From Hydrogenophaga aromaticivorans (GTDB lineage: Bacteria > Pseudomonadota > Gammaproteobacteria > Burkholderiales > Burkholderiaceae_C): a stretch of 64,000 nt of DNA. Numbering within the stretch: the stretch's first letter is position 1; each line of letters starts with the position of its first letter. A program made the position numbers and the translations under genes. This document shows positions 1 to 8,250 of this stretch, piece by piece. The DNA lies in contig NZ_VYGV01000026.1 of NCBI RefSeq assembly GCF_013387465.1, positions 1 to 64,000 of the forward strand. The letters run 5' to 3'. Below the pieces are notes generated by a model, which worked only from the letters and a program-made list of their open reading frames with translations, did not search any database and was not told where the DNA came from.

Positions 1-2
1 GT

Positions 3-73
3 GGAACCGGCTTCGCCGGGCCACTCGCATCGCCCCCTGGGGGGTGACGCGCGCAGCGCGGCGCGGGGGGTCA
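3..73. repeat. Dispersed three-hairpin 3'-end element, copy 1
   Basis: A stretch of GC-rich palindromes abuts the boxC stop codon. It holds CCGGC-TTC-GCCGG (7-19), a C5/G6 palindrome (33-44) and a CGCGCAGCGCG-type hairpin (about 49-62). A near-identical copy lies at 43436-43508, in the same orientation and also ending at a stop codon. As an RNA on the minus strand it would fold as three consecutive stem-loops, so a role in transcript 3' ends (termination or stability) is plausible but not shown. Confidence 0.75.
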
Positions 74-997
74 CACCCTGTTCATATCAAACTGGGCTTT
101 GTCGCCTTTGCCGTAGACCTTCAAGGCCCCTTTGTCGCCGACGGCGTTGGGGCGCTGGAAGATCCAGTTCTGCCAGGCGGTCAGACGACCGAAGACGCGG
201 GTGGCCATGTTTTCTTTCTGGGCGAAGCGCAGGTTGGCTTCCAGGCCGGTCAGGGCGTCGGGCGACATGGCCGCGCGTTCTTCCAGCGCCATGCGCACCT
301 CGTCGGCCCAGTCGATGTCGTCGGGCGCGGCGGTGATCAGGCCCAGGGCCAGCGCGGCGTCGGCGTCCAGGGCCTGGCCGATGGCGCCGCGCGCGGCTTC
401 CATCGGACCCGCCTCTTCGTAGAAGCGGCGCTGCAGGCGCGACTGGTCGTTGACCATGGGCAGGACACCGAAGTTGAATTCGGAGAGTTGCAGCTGGGGG
501 GCTTTGTCGGCGTCGTCGGGCAGGGCGAGCATGTAGGCGCGGTCGGCGCAGAAGGCCAGTTCGGCCAGGGTGCCGGCGAAGCAGGAACCTTCTTCGATCA
601 GGGCGAACAGGCTGCGCGAGGACACATCCAGGCGGGCGAAGCTGCGGCGCAGGGCGCCGATGGTCTCGCGCACGAACCAGTGGCCTTTGTGCGCCAGCAT
701 CAGGGCGTCGTTGGCCAGCACGGCGGCGGCGTCGCCTTCGGTCTTGAGCACCCAGGTGCCGATGTCGAGTTCGTTGGTGCGCAGGTGGAGGATGGCGTCG
801 TCGAGTTCGCGCGCCATCTGCAGCGGGTACCAGGCGGCACCCGCGGCTTCGATGCCGGCGATGTCGGTCGGCTGCGTGCCGCTCGGGGCTTTCAGGGTGA
901 GGGTGGCGTTGCGTCTGGCGCGGTCGATGGCCACGTTGACGTAGGTGTAGGCGATGCCGTCATCGCTGTCGGTGCGCTCGATGCGCGGCAGTGCCAC
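71..997 (-). CDS. boxC: BoxC, C-terminal part (2,3-epoxybenzoyl-CoA dihydrolase fragment)
   Basis: This is the C-terminal 308 residues of BoxC, a crotonase-superfamily enzyme that opens the ring of 2,3-epoxybenzoyl-CoA, giving 3,4-didehydroadipyl-CoA semialdehyde and formate in the aerobic box pathway. The reading frame is open only from a GTG inside a 51-bp repeated segment. It lacks its own convincing ribosome binding site, and it continues the family sequence where the upstream ORF (1031-1891) breaks off. Removing 165 bp would join the two parts in frame into a protein of about 551 residues, the usual BoxC length. It is either half of a broken gene or an assembly artefact. Confidence 0.85.
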   Translation of the reverse strand: MALPRIERTDSDDGIAYTYVNVAIDRARRNATLTLKAPSGTQPTDIAGIEAAGAAWYPLQMARELDDAILHLRTNELDIGTWVLKTEGDAAAVLANDALMLAHKGHWFVRETIGALRRSFARLDVSSRSLFALIEEGSCFAGTLAELAFCADRAYMLALPDDADKAPQLQLSEFNFGVLPMVNDQSRLQRRFYEEAGPMEAARGAIGQALDADAALALGLITAAPDDIDWADEVRMALEERAAMSPDALTGLEANLRFAQKENMATRVFGRLTAWQNWIFQRPNAVGDKGALKVYGKGDKAQFDMNRV

Positions 998-1183
998 GCC
1001 CTTGGCGCCGGCCGGGCGTTCCCTCTGGGGCTATCTCGTATAAACATCTGGGCGCCAAGGAGCTTTCCAGGAACTGCAACCGCTTCTGCGGCAGACCCAG
1101 ACCGGGTGGCGGAACGTGCACCAAGCGTGCGCGTCGGTGCGCTCGATGCGCGGCAGTGCCACGCCCTTGGCGCCGGCCGGGCG
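968..1183. repeat. 51-bp direct repeat bracketing a 114-bp insert in boxC
   Basis: Bases 968-1018 are repeated exactly at 1133-1183, and similarity continues for about 11 more bases with two mismatches before the copies diverge. The 114 bp in between (1019-1132) does not fit the BoxC protein and carries an in-frame stop at 1031-1033. The repeat unit is 165 bp (55 codons), so its loss would restore one frame. The pattern fits a local duplication with insertion or a faulty contig join. Confidence 0.85.
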
Positions 1184-1891
1184 GTCGCTCTGGGCGGCCA
1201 GCTTGGCGGCGCGCTCGCTCACGGCGGCGGCGAACTGCTGGGGTTTGGCCACGGCGTCGACCAGGCGCCAGTCCACGGCTTTGCTGCCACGCACGCCTTC
1301 GCTGGTGGTGCAGAAGATGTCGGCCAGGTCGTGGCGCACGTGGCGCTTGTCGGTGACGCGGGTCAGGCCGCCAGTGCCGGGCAGGACGCCGAGCAGCGGC
1401 ACTTCGGGCAGGCTGACCGCGCTGGAGCGGTCGTCGACCAGCAGGATCTCGTCGCAGGCCAGGGCCAGTTCATAGCCGCCGCCGGCGCAGGCGCCGTTCA
1501 GGGCGGCGAGGAATTTGAGGCCGCTGTGTTTGCTGGTGTCTTCGATGCCGTTGCGGGTTTCGTTGGTGAACTTGCAGAAGTTCACCTTCCAGGCGTGGCT
1601 GGAGACGCCGAGCATGAAGATGTTGGCGCCGGAGCAGAACACGCGGTCTTTGCCACTGGTGACGACCACGGTGCGCACTTCGGGGTGTTCGAAGCGGATG
1701 CGGTTCAGCGCGTCGTGCAGTTCGATGTCCACGCCCAGGTCGTAGCTGTTGAGTTTGAGCTTGTAGCCCGGGCGGATGCCGCCGTCTTCGTCGATGTCGA
1801 TGGACAGCGTGGCGATGGCGCCATCGAAGGTGAGTTTCCAGTGGCGGTACTCGCTGGGGGCGGTGCGGTAATCGACGGCGTTCGGGTTCAT
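1031..1891 (-). CDS. boxC: BoxC, N-terminal part (interrupted)
   Basis: This is the N-terminal 286 codons of BoxC. ATG at 1891 is chosen because a GGAG-type ribosome binding site (complement of 1897-1904) precedes it and the protein begins MNPNAVDYRTAP, as expected for the family. Crotonase-fold features are visible, including the CAGGGYELALACDE stretch that contributes to the oxyanion hole. The last 35 or so residues, after GVALPRIERTD, are out of family and end at a stop at 1031. A sigma-70-like promoter and BoxR boxes lie just upstream, so the gene is still equipped for benzoyl-CoA-dependent expression. Confidence 0.85.
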   Translation of the reverse strand: MNPNAVDYRTAPSEYRHWKLTFDGAIATLSIDIDEDGGIRPGYKLKLNSYDLGVDIELHDALNRIRFEHPEVRTVVVTSGKDRVFCSGANIFMLGVSSHAWKVNFCKFTNETRNGIEDTSKHSGLKFLAALNGACAGGGYELALACDEILLVDDRSSAVSLPEVPLLGVLPGTGGLTRVTDKRHVRHDLADIFCTTSEGVRGSKAVDWRLVDAVAKPQQFAAAVSERAAKLAAQSDRPAGAKGVALPRIERTDAHAWCTFRHPVWVCRRSGCSSWKAPWRPDVYTR

Positions 1892-1984
1892 GGCGGTCTC
1901 CTGTTGGCATGGCTGCAGGCTGCAGCGGGAACTGAAGGGGCGCCGACCGTCGTTCAAATCACCGGTGGGCACCGCGTGATATGA

Positions 1985-2013
1985 ATAATATTGCACATTT
2001 TCAAAACCGTCAA
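1985..2013 (-). promoter_or_regulatory. Predicted sigma-70 promoter of boxC
   Basis: Read on the minus strand, TTGACG (complement of 2008-2013) and TATTAT (complement of 1985-1990) are separated by exactly 17 bp, close to the sigma-70 consensus. The promoter sits between the boxR stop and boxC and points into boxC. Its -35 end abuts a TGCA-N6-TGCA operator. Confidence 0.7.
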
Positions 2014-2027
2014 TGCATTTTTATGCA
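1992..2027. promoter_or_regulatory. BoxR operator, boxC side
   Basis: TGCA at 2014-2017 and 2024-2027 form TGCA-N6-TGCA, and a third TGCA lies at 1992-1995 inside the promoter spacer. TGCA-N6-TGCA is the known recognition motif of the BzdR/BoxR regulators of benzoyl-CoA pathways. Its overlap with the -35 region fits repression relieved by benzoyl-CoA. Confidence 0.7.
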
Positions 2028-2029
2028 TG

Positions 2030-2977
2030 TTACAAAATCCCGAGCACCTCCCGCACCTGGGTGCGCAAGGCGTCAAAGGCATCGTCCACGCTCTGCCCGC
2101 TGGTATTGAAATGCAGGTCGGCCTTGGAATAGAAGGCGGAGCGCCCGGCCAGGATGCGCTTCAGATCTTCCATGGCCTCGCGGCTCGCGGCCATGGGCCG
2201 CATGTCGCCCTGGGCCGCGACGCGGCCCATGTGGTCTGCCGGGTCGGCCTGCAGCCAGACAGTGGTGCAGTGCGTGAGCAGCAGGTTGAAGTTGGCCGCG
2301 TCCGACACCAGGCCGCCCGGCGTGGCGATCACCACCTCGGGGTAGATCTGGATCGCTTCTTCCAGCGCGCGGCGCTCGTAGCGGCGGTAGGCCGGTGTGC
2401 CATAGAGCGCGTGGATCTCGTTGATGCTGCAGCCGGCGAATTTTTCGATCTCGCGGCTGAGCTCGATGAAGGCGTAGCCGAGGTCGTCGGCGAGTCGTTG
2501 CCCGAGGGTGGACTTGCCCGCACCGCGCAGGCCGATCAGGGCGATGCGGGCCTGGCGCCCGGCGTCGTTCACCGGCGCGGCATGCCCGTCCAGCAGGCCG
2601 CCGATGGCCACGCGCACACGGCGCAGATCGGCCTCGTTGCGCTTCTCCAGCAGCTCGCGGATCAGCAACCATTCGGGCGACGAGGTGGTCACGTCGCCCA
2701 GCAGCTCGGTGAGCGAGCATTGCAGCGCCTGCGCCACCTGCAGCAGCACCAGGATGGAGGCGTTGCCGGTGCCGTATTCGAGGTTGGCCAGGTGGCGCTC
2801 GGACACGTCGGCCGCCAGCGCCACGGCCTTGCGCGTCATGCCGCGGCGCGAACGCAGGGTGCGCACCCGCTCGCCCAGCGCCACCAGAAACGGGTGGCGC
2901 GGTGGCTCGTCGGCCTCGGCGGATGGTGGTGTGGCTTCGGGCGCCAGGTCCAGGGTGGCCGGTTCTTTCATGGGCAT
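2030..2977 (-). CDS. boxR: BoxR, benzoyl-CoA-responsive regulator (XRE HTH + shikimate-kinase-like domain)
   Basis: A transcriptional regulator of the box genes, 315 residues. Residues about 30-95 form an XRE-type helix-turn-helix (LGERVRTLRSRRGMTRKAVA...). After a linker, residues about 140-310 form a shikimate-kinase-like domain with an intact P-loop (GLRGAGKSTLG). In BoxR/BzdR proteins this domain binds benzoyl-CoA as the inducer. ATG at 2977 and an in-frame ATG at 2971 are both possible starts. The gene lies between boxC and the divergent boxD, and its upstream region holds a second operator, so autoregulation is likely. Confidence 0.92.
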   Translation of the reverse strand: MPMKEPATLDLAPEATPPSAEADEPPRHPFLVALGERVRTLRSRRGMTRKAVALAADVSERHLANLEYGTGNASILVLLQVAQALQCSLTELLGDVTTSSPEWLLIRELLEKRNEADLRRVRVAIGGLLDGHAAPVNDAGRQARIALIGLRGAGKSTLGQRLADDLGYAFIELSREIEKFAGCSINEIHALYGTPAYRRYERRALEEAIQIYPEVVIATPGGLVSDAANFNLLLTHCTTVWLQADPADHMGRVAAQGDMRPMAASREAMEDLKRILAGRSAFYSKADLHFNTSGQSVDDAFDALRTQVREVLGIL

Positions 2978-3006
2978 CGGTATTTAAGGGTTATCCCTGC
3001 AGGGGC

Positions 3007-3035
3007 TTGCTTTTCGCCAGAACATGCACTTTAAT
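3007..3035 (+). promoter_or_regulatory. Possible sigma-70 promoter of boxD
   Basis: TTGCTT (3007-3012) and TTTAAT (3030-3035) are spaced by 17 bp and point into boxD. The -10 element lies inside the TGCA-N6-TGCA operator, so a bound BoxR would block it. The match to consensus is moderate. Confidence 0.45.
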
Positions 3036-3064
3036 GCATGAATCGCAAGACGCAAGATAGTGCA
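3025..3064. promoter_or_regulatory. BoxR operator between boxR and boxD
   Basis: TGCA at 3025-3028 and 3035-3038 form TGCA-N6-TGCA, with a further TGCA at 3061-3064. The architecture (a paired box plus one single box) matches that at 1992-2027. The region separates divergent boxR and boxD, so one operator could control both. Confidence 0.7.
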
Positions 3065-3125
3065 TTTATAGCGTCAATCCCGCGCGGCGACCAGCCCTGT
3101 TGATCAACCCTCATCCCGACCCGAC

Positions 3126-4703
3126 ATGAACGCCACCCCTCTGCTTCCCAATTTCCTCGCCGGCCGCTGGCAAGACGGCTCCGGCAACGGCAGCACGCTG
3201 CACGACCCGGTGCTGGGCAAGCCCCTGGTGCGCGTGAGCAGCGCCGGGCTGGACCTGGCCGAAGGTTTTTCCTTCGCCCGTGAACAGGGCGGTGCCGCCC
3301 TGCGAGCACTCACCTACAGGCAGCGCGCCGCGCTGCTGGGCGAGATCGTCAAGGTGTTGCAAGCCAACCGAGACGCCTACTACGAGATCGCCACCGCCAA
3401 CTGCGGCACCACCACCAAGGACTCCGCGGTGGACATCGACGGCGGCATCTTCACCCTGGGCTACTTCGCCAAACAGGGTGAGGCCCTGGGCGACGCGAAG
3501 CTGCTGCTCGATGGCGAGCGCATCCGCATGGCCAAGGACCCGATTTTCCAGACCCAGCACATCATGAGCCCCACGCGCGGCGTGGCGCTGTTCATCAACG
3601 CCTTCAACTTCCCGAGCTGGGGTCTGTGGGAAAAGGCCGCACCGGCCCTGCTCTCGGGCGTGCCAGTGATCATCAAACCCGCCACCGCCACCGCCTGGCT
3701 GACCCAGCGCATGGTGAAAGACGTGGTGGACGCCGGCATCCTGCCCGCGGGCGCACTGTCGGTGGTCTGCGGCACTTCCGCCGGGCTGATGGACCAGCTC
3801 GGTCCGTTCGACGTGGTGAGCTTCACCGGCTCGGCCGAGACCGCGCGCATCATCCGCAGCCACCCGGCGGTGGCGCAGCGCTCGGTGCGCTGCAACATCG
3901 AGGCCGACAGCCTGAACAGCGCCCTGCTCGACCCGGCCGCCACCGCGGGCGACGAAGCCTTCAACCTGCTGGTGAACGAGGTGGTGCGCGAGATGACGGT
4001 CAAGAGCGGCCAGAAGTGCACCGCGATCCGCCGCATCTTCGTGCCGCGCGCGCTGTTCGACGCCACCGCCCAGGCCATCGGCGCCAAGCTCGCCAAGACC
4101 ACCGTCGGCAACCCGCGCAATGAAGCCACCCGCATGGGCGCGCTGGTGAGCCGCGAGCAGTTCGACAGCGTGGTGGCCGGCATCGCTCACCTGAAGACCG
4201 AAGCCGAAGTCTTGTTCGACGGCAGCGCCGCCGCGCTGGTGGACGCCGACCCGGCCGTGGCCGCCTGCGTGGCACCGGTGCTGCTGGGCCATCGCCAGCC
4301 GGCGCAGGCCAAGGTGCTGCACGAGATCGAGGTGTTCGGCCCGGTCGCCACCCTCATGGCCTACGACAGCCTGGAGCAGGCGCTGGAGCTGATCCGCCGC
4401 GGCGAAGGTTCGCTGGTGAGTTCGGTCTACAGCAGCGACCCGGCCTTCATCGCTCACGCCGCCGCCGAGCTGGGCTCCAGCCACGGCCGCGTGCACGCCA
4501 TTTCGCCCGACGTGGCTGCGGTGCAGAGCGGCCACGGCAACGTCATGCCCATGAGCCTGCACGGCGGCCCGGGCCGCGCCGGTGGCGGCGAAGAACTCGG
4601 CGGCCTGCGTGCGCTGGGCTTCTACCACCGCCGCAGCGCAGTGCAGGGCAGCACGGCGGTGCTCGACATGCTCGCCGCGACAGCCACCCCACTGAAATAC
4701 TGA
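3126..4703 (+). CDS. boxD: BoxD, 3,4-didehydroadipyl-CoA semialdehyde dehydrogenase
   Basis: An aldehyde dehydrogenase of 525 residues that oxidises the ring-opened semialdehyde made by BoxC to 3,4-didehydroadipyl-CoA, with NADP+ as the known acceptor in this family. Visible ALDH motifs include FINAFNFPSWGLWEK, the cofactor-binding VSFTGSAETA, the NIEADSLN segment and the catalytic cysteine in KSGQKCTAIRR. It resembles the dehydrogenase half of PaaZ but has no hydratase domain. It is followed after 34 bp by the benzoate-CoA ligase gene, so the two are probably cotranscribed. Confidence 0.9.
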   Translation: MNATPLLPNFLAGRWQDGSGNGSTLHDPVLGKPLVRVSSAGLDLAEGFSFAREQGGAALRALTYRQRAALLGEIVKVLQANRDAYYEIATANCGTTTKDSAVDIDGGIFTLGYFAKQGEALGDAKLLLDGERIRMAKDPIFQTQHIMSPTRGVALFINAFNFPSWGLWEKAAPALLSGVPVIIKPATATAWLTQRMVKDVVDAGILPAGALSVVCGTSAGLMDQLGPFDVVSFTGSAETARIIRSHPAVAQRSVRCNIEADSLNSALLDPAATAGDEAFNLLVNEVVREMTVKSGQKCTAIRRIFVPRALFDATAQAIGAKLAKTTVGNPRNEATRMGALVSREQFDSVVAGIAHLKTEAEVLFDGSAAALVDADPAVAACVAPVLLGHRQPAQAKVLHEIEVFGPVATLMAYDSLEQALELIRRGEGSLVSSVYSSDPAFIAHAAAELGSSHGRVHAISPDVAAVQSGHGNVMPMSLHGGPGRAGGGEELGGLRALGFYHRRSAVQGSTAVLDMLAATATPLKY

Positions 4704-4737
4704 AGTCCGACAGAGACCACAAAACAGGAGACACACC

Positions 4738-6318
4738 ATGAGCCACACCGACACCGCCGCCCCACCCGAGCGCTTCAACTTCGCGCGCCACCTGATCGCG
4801 CTCAACGCCGGCCGCGCCGGCAAGACCGCGCTGATCGACGACGCGGGCACGCTCACCTACGGCCAGCTCGCCGACCAGGTGCAGCGCTTCTCGGCCGCGC
4901 TGCAGGCGCTGGGCCTGAAACGTGAAGAGCGCGTGCTGCTGCTCATGCACGACTGCAGCGACTGGGTGGTGAGCTTTCTGGGCGCGCTGCACGCGGGCGT
5001 GGTGCCGGTGTGCGTGAACACCTTGCTGACGGCCAAGGACTACGCCTACATGCTGGCCGACAGCCGCGCGCAGGCGGCCTTTGTCTCGGCCGCGCTGCTG
5101 CCCACGCTGCAGACCGCGCTGGAGACGGGCGGCCACGAGGTGAAGCACCTGATCGTCTCGCGCGCGAAAGACCCGCTGCCCGCGGGCGCCCACGACTTCG
5201 CGGCGCTGGCCTCCACCCAGGCCCCGGGCCAGGACGCCGACACGCACGGCGATGAACCCGCGTTCTGGCTGTACTCCTCGGGCTCCACCGGTGCGCCCAA
5301 GGGCACGGTGCACACACAGTCCAGCCTGTACTGGACAGCCGAGCTCTACGGCAAAGCCGTGCTGGGTCTGAAGGAGAGCGACACCGTGTTCTCCGCCGCC
5401 AAGCTGTTCTTCGCCTATGGGCTGGGCAACGGCTTGTCGTTTCCGCTGAGCGTGGGCGCCAGCGTGGTGCTGATGGCCGAACGGCCCACGCCGCAGGCCA
5501 CGTTCAAACGGATGGTCGACCACCAGCCCACGGTGTTCTACGGCGCGCCCACCGGTTACGGCGGCATGCTCGCCTCGCCCGAGCTGCCTTTGAGGAGCGC
5601 GGTCGCGCTGCGCCTGTGTTCGTCGGCCGGCGAGGCGCTGCCGCGCGACATCGGCGAACGCTGGACCGCACACTTCGGCTGCCAGATCATCGACGGCATC
5701 GGCTCCACCGAGATGCTGCACATCTTTCTCTCCAACCGCCCGGGCGACGTGCGTTACGGCACCACCGGCAAGCCCGTGCCGGGCTACGAGGTGCAGCTGC
5801 GCGACGAAGACGGCAGCGTCATCACCGGCCACAACATGATCGGCGACCTCTACATCCAGGGCCCGAGCGCCGCTCTGCTGTACTGGAACAACCGCGCCAA
5901 GTCGCGCGACACCTTCCAGGGTGCCTGGACCAAGAGCGGTGACAAGTACACCCGCGACCCCGACGGCTACTACACCTACGCCGGCCGCAACGACGACATG
6001 CTCAAGGTCAGCGGCATCTACGTGAGCCCGTTCGAGGTGGAGGCCACGCTGGTGCAGCACCCGGCCGTGCTCGAAGCCGCGGTGATCGGCAAGACCGACG
6101 ACGACGGCCTGGTCAAGACCAAGGCCTATGTGGTGCTGAAGGCTGGCGCGCAGGCGACGGAAGCCGAGCTGCAGGCCTTCGTGAAGGAAAAGCTCGCGCC
6201 CTACAAGTACCCGCGCTTCATCGAGTTCATGACCGAACTGCCCAAAACGGCCACCGGCAAGATCCAGCGCTTCAAGCTGCGCGAACTGGAGAACCAGCGC
6301 CTGTTCGTGCGCCGCTGA
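4738..6318 (+). CDS. bclA: Benzoate-CoA ligase
   Basis: An ANL-superfamily acyl-CoA synthetase (526 residues) that activates benzoate with ATP and CoA to benzoyl-CoA, the entry step of the box pathway. The AMP-binding loop YSSGSTGAPKGTVHT starts near residue 179. Family-specific stretches such as SAAKLFFAYGLGN and YGAPTGYGGML are present, and the C-terminal hinge (GRNDDMLKVSG) and the catalytic lysine region (KTATGKIQRFKL) are intact. Position directly after boxD and the shared upstream BoxR operator support benzoate rather than another aryl acid. Confidence 0.9.
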   Translation: MSHTDTAAPPERFNFARHLIALNAGRAGKTALIDDAGTLTYGQLADQVQRFSAALQALGLKREERVLLLMHDCSDWVVSFLGALHAGVVPVCVNTLLTAKDYAYMLADSRAQAAFVSAALLPTLQTALETGGHEVKHLIVSRAKDPLPAGAHDFAALASTQAPGQDADTHGDEPAFWLYSSGSTGAPKGTVHTQSSLYWTAELYGKAVLGLKESDTVFSAAKLFFAYGLGNGLSFPLSVGASVVLMAERPTPQATFKRMVDHQPTVFYGAPTGYGGMLASPELPLRSAVALRLCSSAGEALPRDIGERWTAHFGCQIIDGIGSTEMLHIFLSNRPGDVRYGTTGKPVPGYEVQLRDEDGSVITGHNMIGDLYIQGPSAALLYWNNRAKSRDTFQGAWTKSGDKYTRDPDGYYTYAGRNDDMLKVSGIYVSPFEVEATLVQHPAVLEAAVIGKTDDDGLVKTKAYVVLKAGAQATEAELQAFVKEKLAPYKYPRFIEFMTELPKTATGKIQRFKLRELENQRLFVRR

Positions 6319-6358
6319 TTCCGCCTGAAACGCCGCTCGTCCCATGCCGGACCCAAGC

Positions 6359-6374
6359 CCCGGGAAAACCCGGG
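6359..6374 (+). terminator. Short hairpin after the benzoate-CoA ligase gene
   Basis: CCCGGG-AAAA-CCCGGG forms a six-base-pair stem with a four-base loop 40 bp after the ligase stop. No T-run follows, so it is only a weak candidate for termination or mRNA 3'-end protection. Confidence 0.3.
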
Positions 6375-6451
6375 TGTCACCGCCTTGATCTGGTTCTGAA
6401 ACATAACGAAACTCGCAACCCATCGGAGACAACAGAACACAAGGGTTCAAC

Positions 6452-7588
6452 ATGGTTCACAGATGGGGACGGGGACTGGCACTGGGATTCGCGCTCGCGG
6501 CGGCGGCACACGCGGGCGACGAAGGCGTCACATCCACCGAGATCCGCCTCGGCGCCTCGCAGGTGCTCTCGGGCCCGCTGGGGCCACAGACCGTGCAGTA
6601 TGGCGAGGGTGTGCGGCTGCTGTTCGACGCGGTCAACGCGGCCGGCGGCGTCCACGGGCGCAAGATCAGCTTCACCACCCTGGACGACGGCTTCGATCCC
6701 AAGCGCGCGGTAGAGAACTCCCGCAAGCTGCTGGACGAACACAAGGTGTTCATGTTCTTCAACAGCACCGGCACCGCCCAGACGGCGGCCGTGCTGCCGA
6801 TGCTCAAGGAAACAAAAACCATCCTGTTCGGCCCGGTCACGGGTGCGTCCGCCCTGCGGGACACCGTCAACCCCCACGTGTTCCACGTGCGCGCCGGTTA
6901 CGCCAACGAGTCCACCCGCATCCTGTCCCAGCTCAAGCAGATAGGCGTCACCCGGGTCGCCTTTTTCTACCAGGACGACGGGTTGGGAAAGGCCCTGCTG
7001 GCCGAAGTCAGGAAGTCCTCTGCAGCGGAGAATCTGCCGCTGGCCGTCGAGGTCAAGGTCGATCCGGCCGCGCCCGATTTCGCGGCCGCTGCGGCCGCCA
7101 CGGCACAGGCCAGTCCCCAGGCGGTCATCGTCGGCACCGCGGGACTGACGTTCACGAACTACGTCCAGGCGGTGCAGGCGACCGCCACCCGCCCGGTGTT
7201 CTACGGCTTCTCGGTCGCCAGCTTGGACGGCATCAACCGGGTGCTGAAAGACAAGGCGCGCGGCATCGTGCTTGCGCAGATCATGCCCTCGCTGCGCAAC
7301 AACGCGGTTCCCGTGGTGGCCGAGTACCTGAAGCTGCAGGCCGCCAAGTCGCCCGACACCCCACCCTCGGCCTCCCAGTTCGAAGGTTTCGTGCACGCCC
7401 GCCTGCTGATCGAAGGCCTCCGGCGCACGGGTCGGGACCTGAGCACCGCCAGCTTCATCCGGGCCATGGAAGGCGCGGGCGAAATCGCGTTCGGCCGTTT
7501 CACGGCCCAGTACTCGCCCCGATCACACAACGGCTCGAACTACGTGGAGCTGGCGATCATCGACGGCGAAGGCCACTTGCGTTACTGA
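6452..7588 (+). CDS. ABC transporter substrate-binding protein (branched-chain amino acid type)
   Basis: A periplasmic type-I binding protein of 378 residues in the LivJ/HAAT family. A short signal peptide ends near AHAG (residues 1-21). The mature part starts with the family pattern TSTEIRLGASQVLSGPLG and contains the two-lobe Leu/Ile/Val-binding fold. No permease or ATPase genes are adjacent. It follows the benzoate genes by 133 bp on the same strand, so an aromatic acid is a possible ligand, but nothing in the sequence proves this. Confidence 0.8.
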   Translation: MVHRWGRGLALGFALAAAAHAGDEGVTSTEIRLGASQVLSGPLGPQTVQYGEGVRLLFDAVNAAGGVHGRKISFTTLDDGFDPKRAVENSRKLLDEHKVFMFFNSTGTAQTAAVLPMLKETKTILFGPVTGASALRDTVNPHVFHVRAGYANESTRILSQLKQIGVTRVAFFYQDDGLGKALLAEVRKSSAAENLPLAVEVKVDPAAPDFAAAAAATAQASPQAVIVGTAGLTFTNYVQAVQATATRPVFYGFSVASLDGINRVLKDKARGIVLAQIMPSLRNNAVPVVAEYLKLQAAKSPDTPPSASQFEGFVHARLLIEGLRRTGRDLSTASFIRAMEGAGEIAFGRFTAQYSPRSHNGSNYVELAIIDGEGHLRY

Positions 7589-8025
7589 AGGCGTACCTGC
7601 GCCGACGCGGGCAGGCCAAACACGCGGTCGAAGAGCCAGGTGAAAACCACCGTGTAGACCAGGAAAAACAGCAGCAGGCCCAGGTTGGCCACCAGCGCCG
7701 CCCACCACGAGAGGCCCAGCCAGGCGGCCATCACCGGCACCAGGATCATCGCCAGCCCACCCTCGAAACCGATGCCGTGCGCCGCCCGCCGCCACCGCGA
7801 GCGGCCCTTGACCACCTGCCGGGCTTCCCAGCGCTCAAAGAGGGCGTTGAACCCGTAGTTCCAGGCCAGCGCGATGCTCGACATGGTGAGCGTGAGCCCG
7901 AGCGACGACAGCGGCGCCTGATCAAAAACGATCATGAGCACCGGCGCGACAAAGGCGATGGCGAAGCTTTCGTAAAGGACCGCCTGGACGATCCGGCGGG
8001 CGCGGGGGGCAAGATGAAGTGGCAT
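7582..8025 (-). CDS. PACE-family multidrug efflux transporter
   Basis: A small integral membrane protein (147 residues from ATG at 8025) with two repeated transmembrane hairpins typical of the proteobacterial antimicrobial compound efflux (PACE/AceI) family. Both halves show family motifs: RRIVQAVLYE and WNYGFNALFERWE in the first, HGIGFEGGL and FDRVFGLPAS in the second. AceI-type proteins export biguanides such as chlorhexidine, and natural substrates are probably polyamines. The 3' end overlaps the convergent binding-protein gene by 7 bp. A longer start exists at 8079 but adds an unlikely basic leader. Confidence 0.8.
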   Translation of the reverse strand: MPLHLAPRARRIVQAVLYESFAIAFVAPVLMIVFDQAPLSSLGLTLTMSSIALAWNYGFNALFERWEARQVVKGRSRWRRAAHGIGFEGGLAMILVPVMAAWLGLSWWAALVANLGLLLFFLVYTVVFTWLFDRVFGLPASAQVRLQ

Positions 8026-8250
8026 GAGGGCGCGATTGTGCCGCCTCCCGCAACCCTTGCCCGAACGCCCGCCCCCCAAAACCTGGAAAGACCGCCCGTC
8101 AAGGGGCCACCGAACAACAAGGCATTCTCATTTCAGCCAAAGTGGTGATGCATTTGACCGCATGGGGTTTACGACACAAACATGAGCAAGCATGTTGGAT
8201 TAAAGTGATTGAACACGAAAGACTTCCCCGGTGAGGATCCGCTGCTGACC

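Noticed and set aside
44..1984. A 646-codon open frame on the plus strand
   Set aside because: It is antisense to boxC, has Gly/Ala/Val/His-rich composition without any domain, and is a typical shadow of a GC-rich gene.
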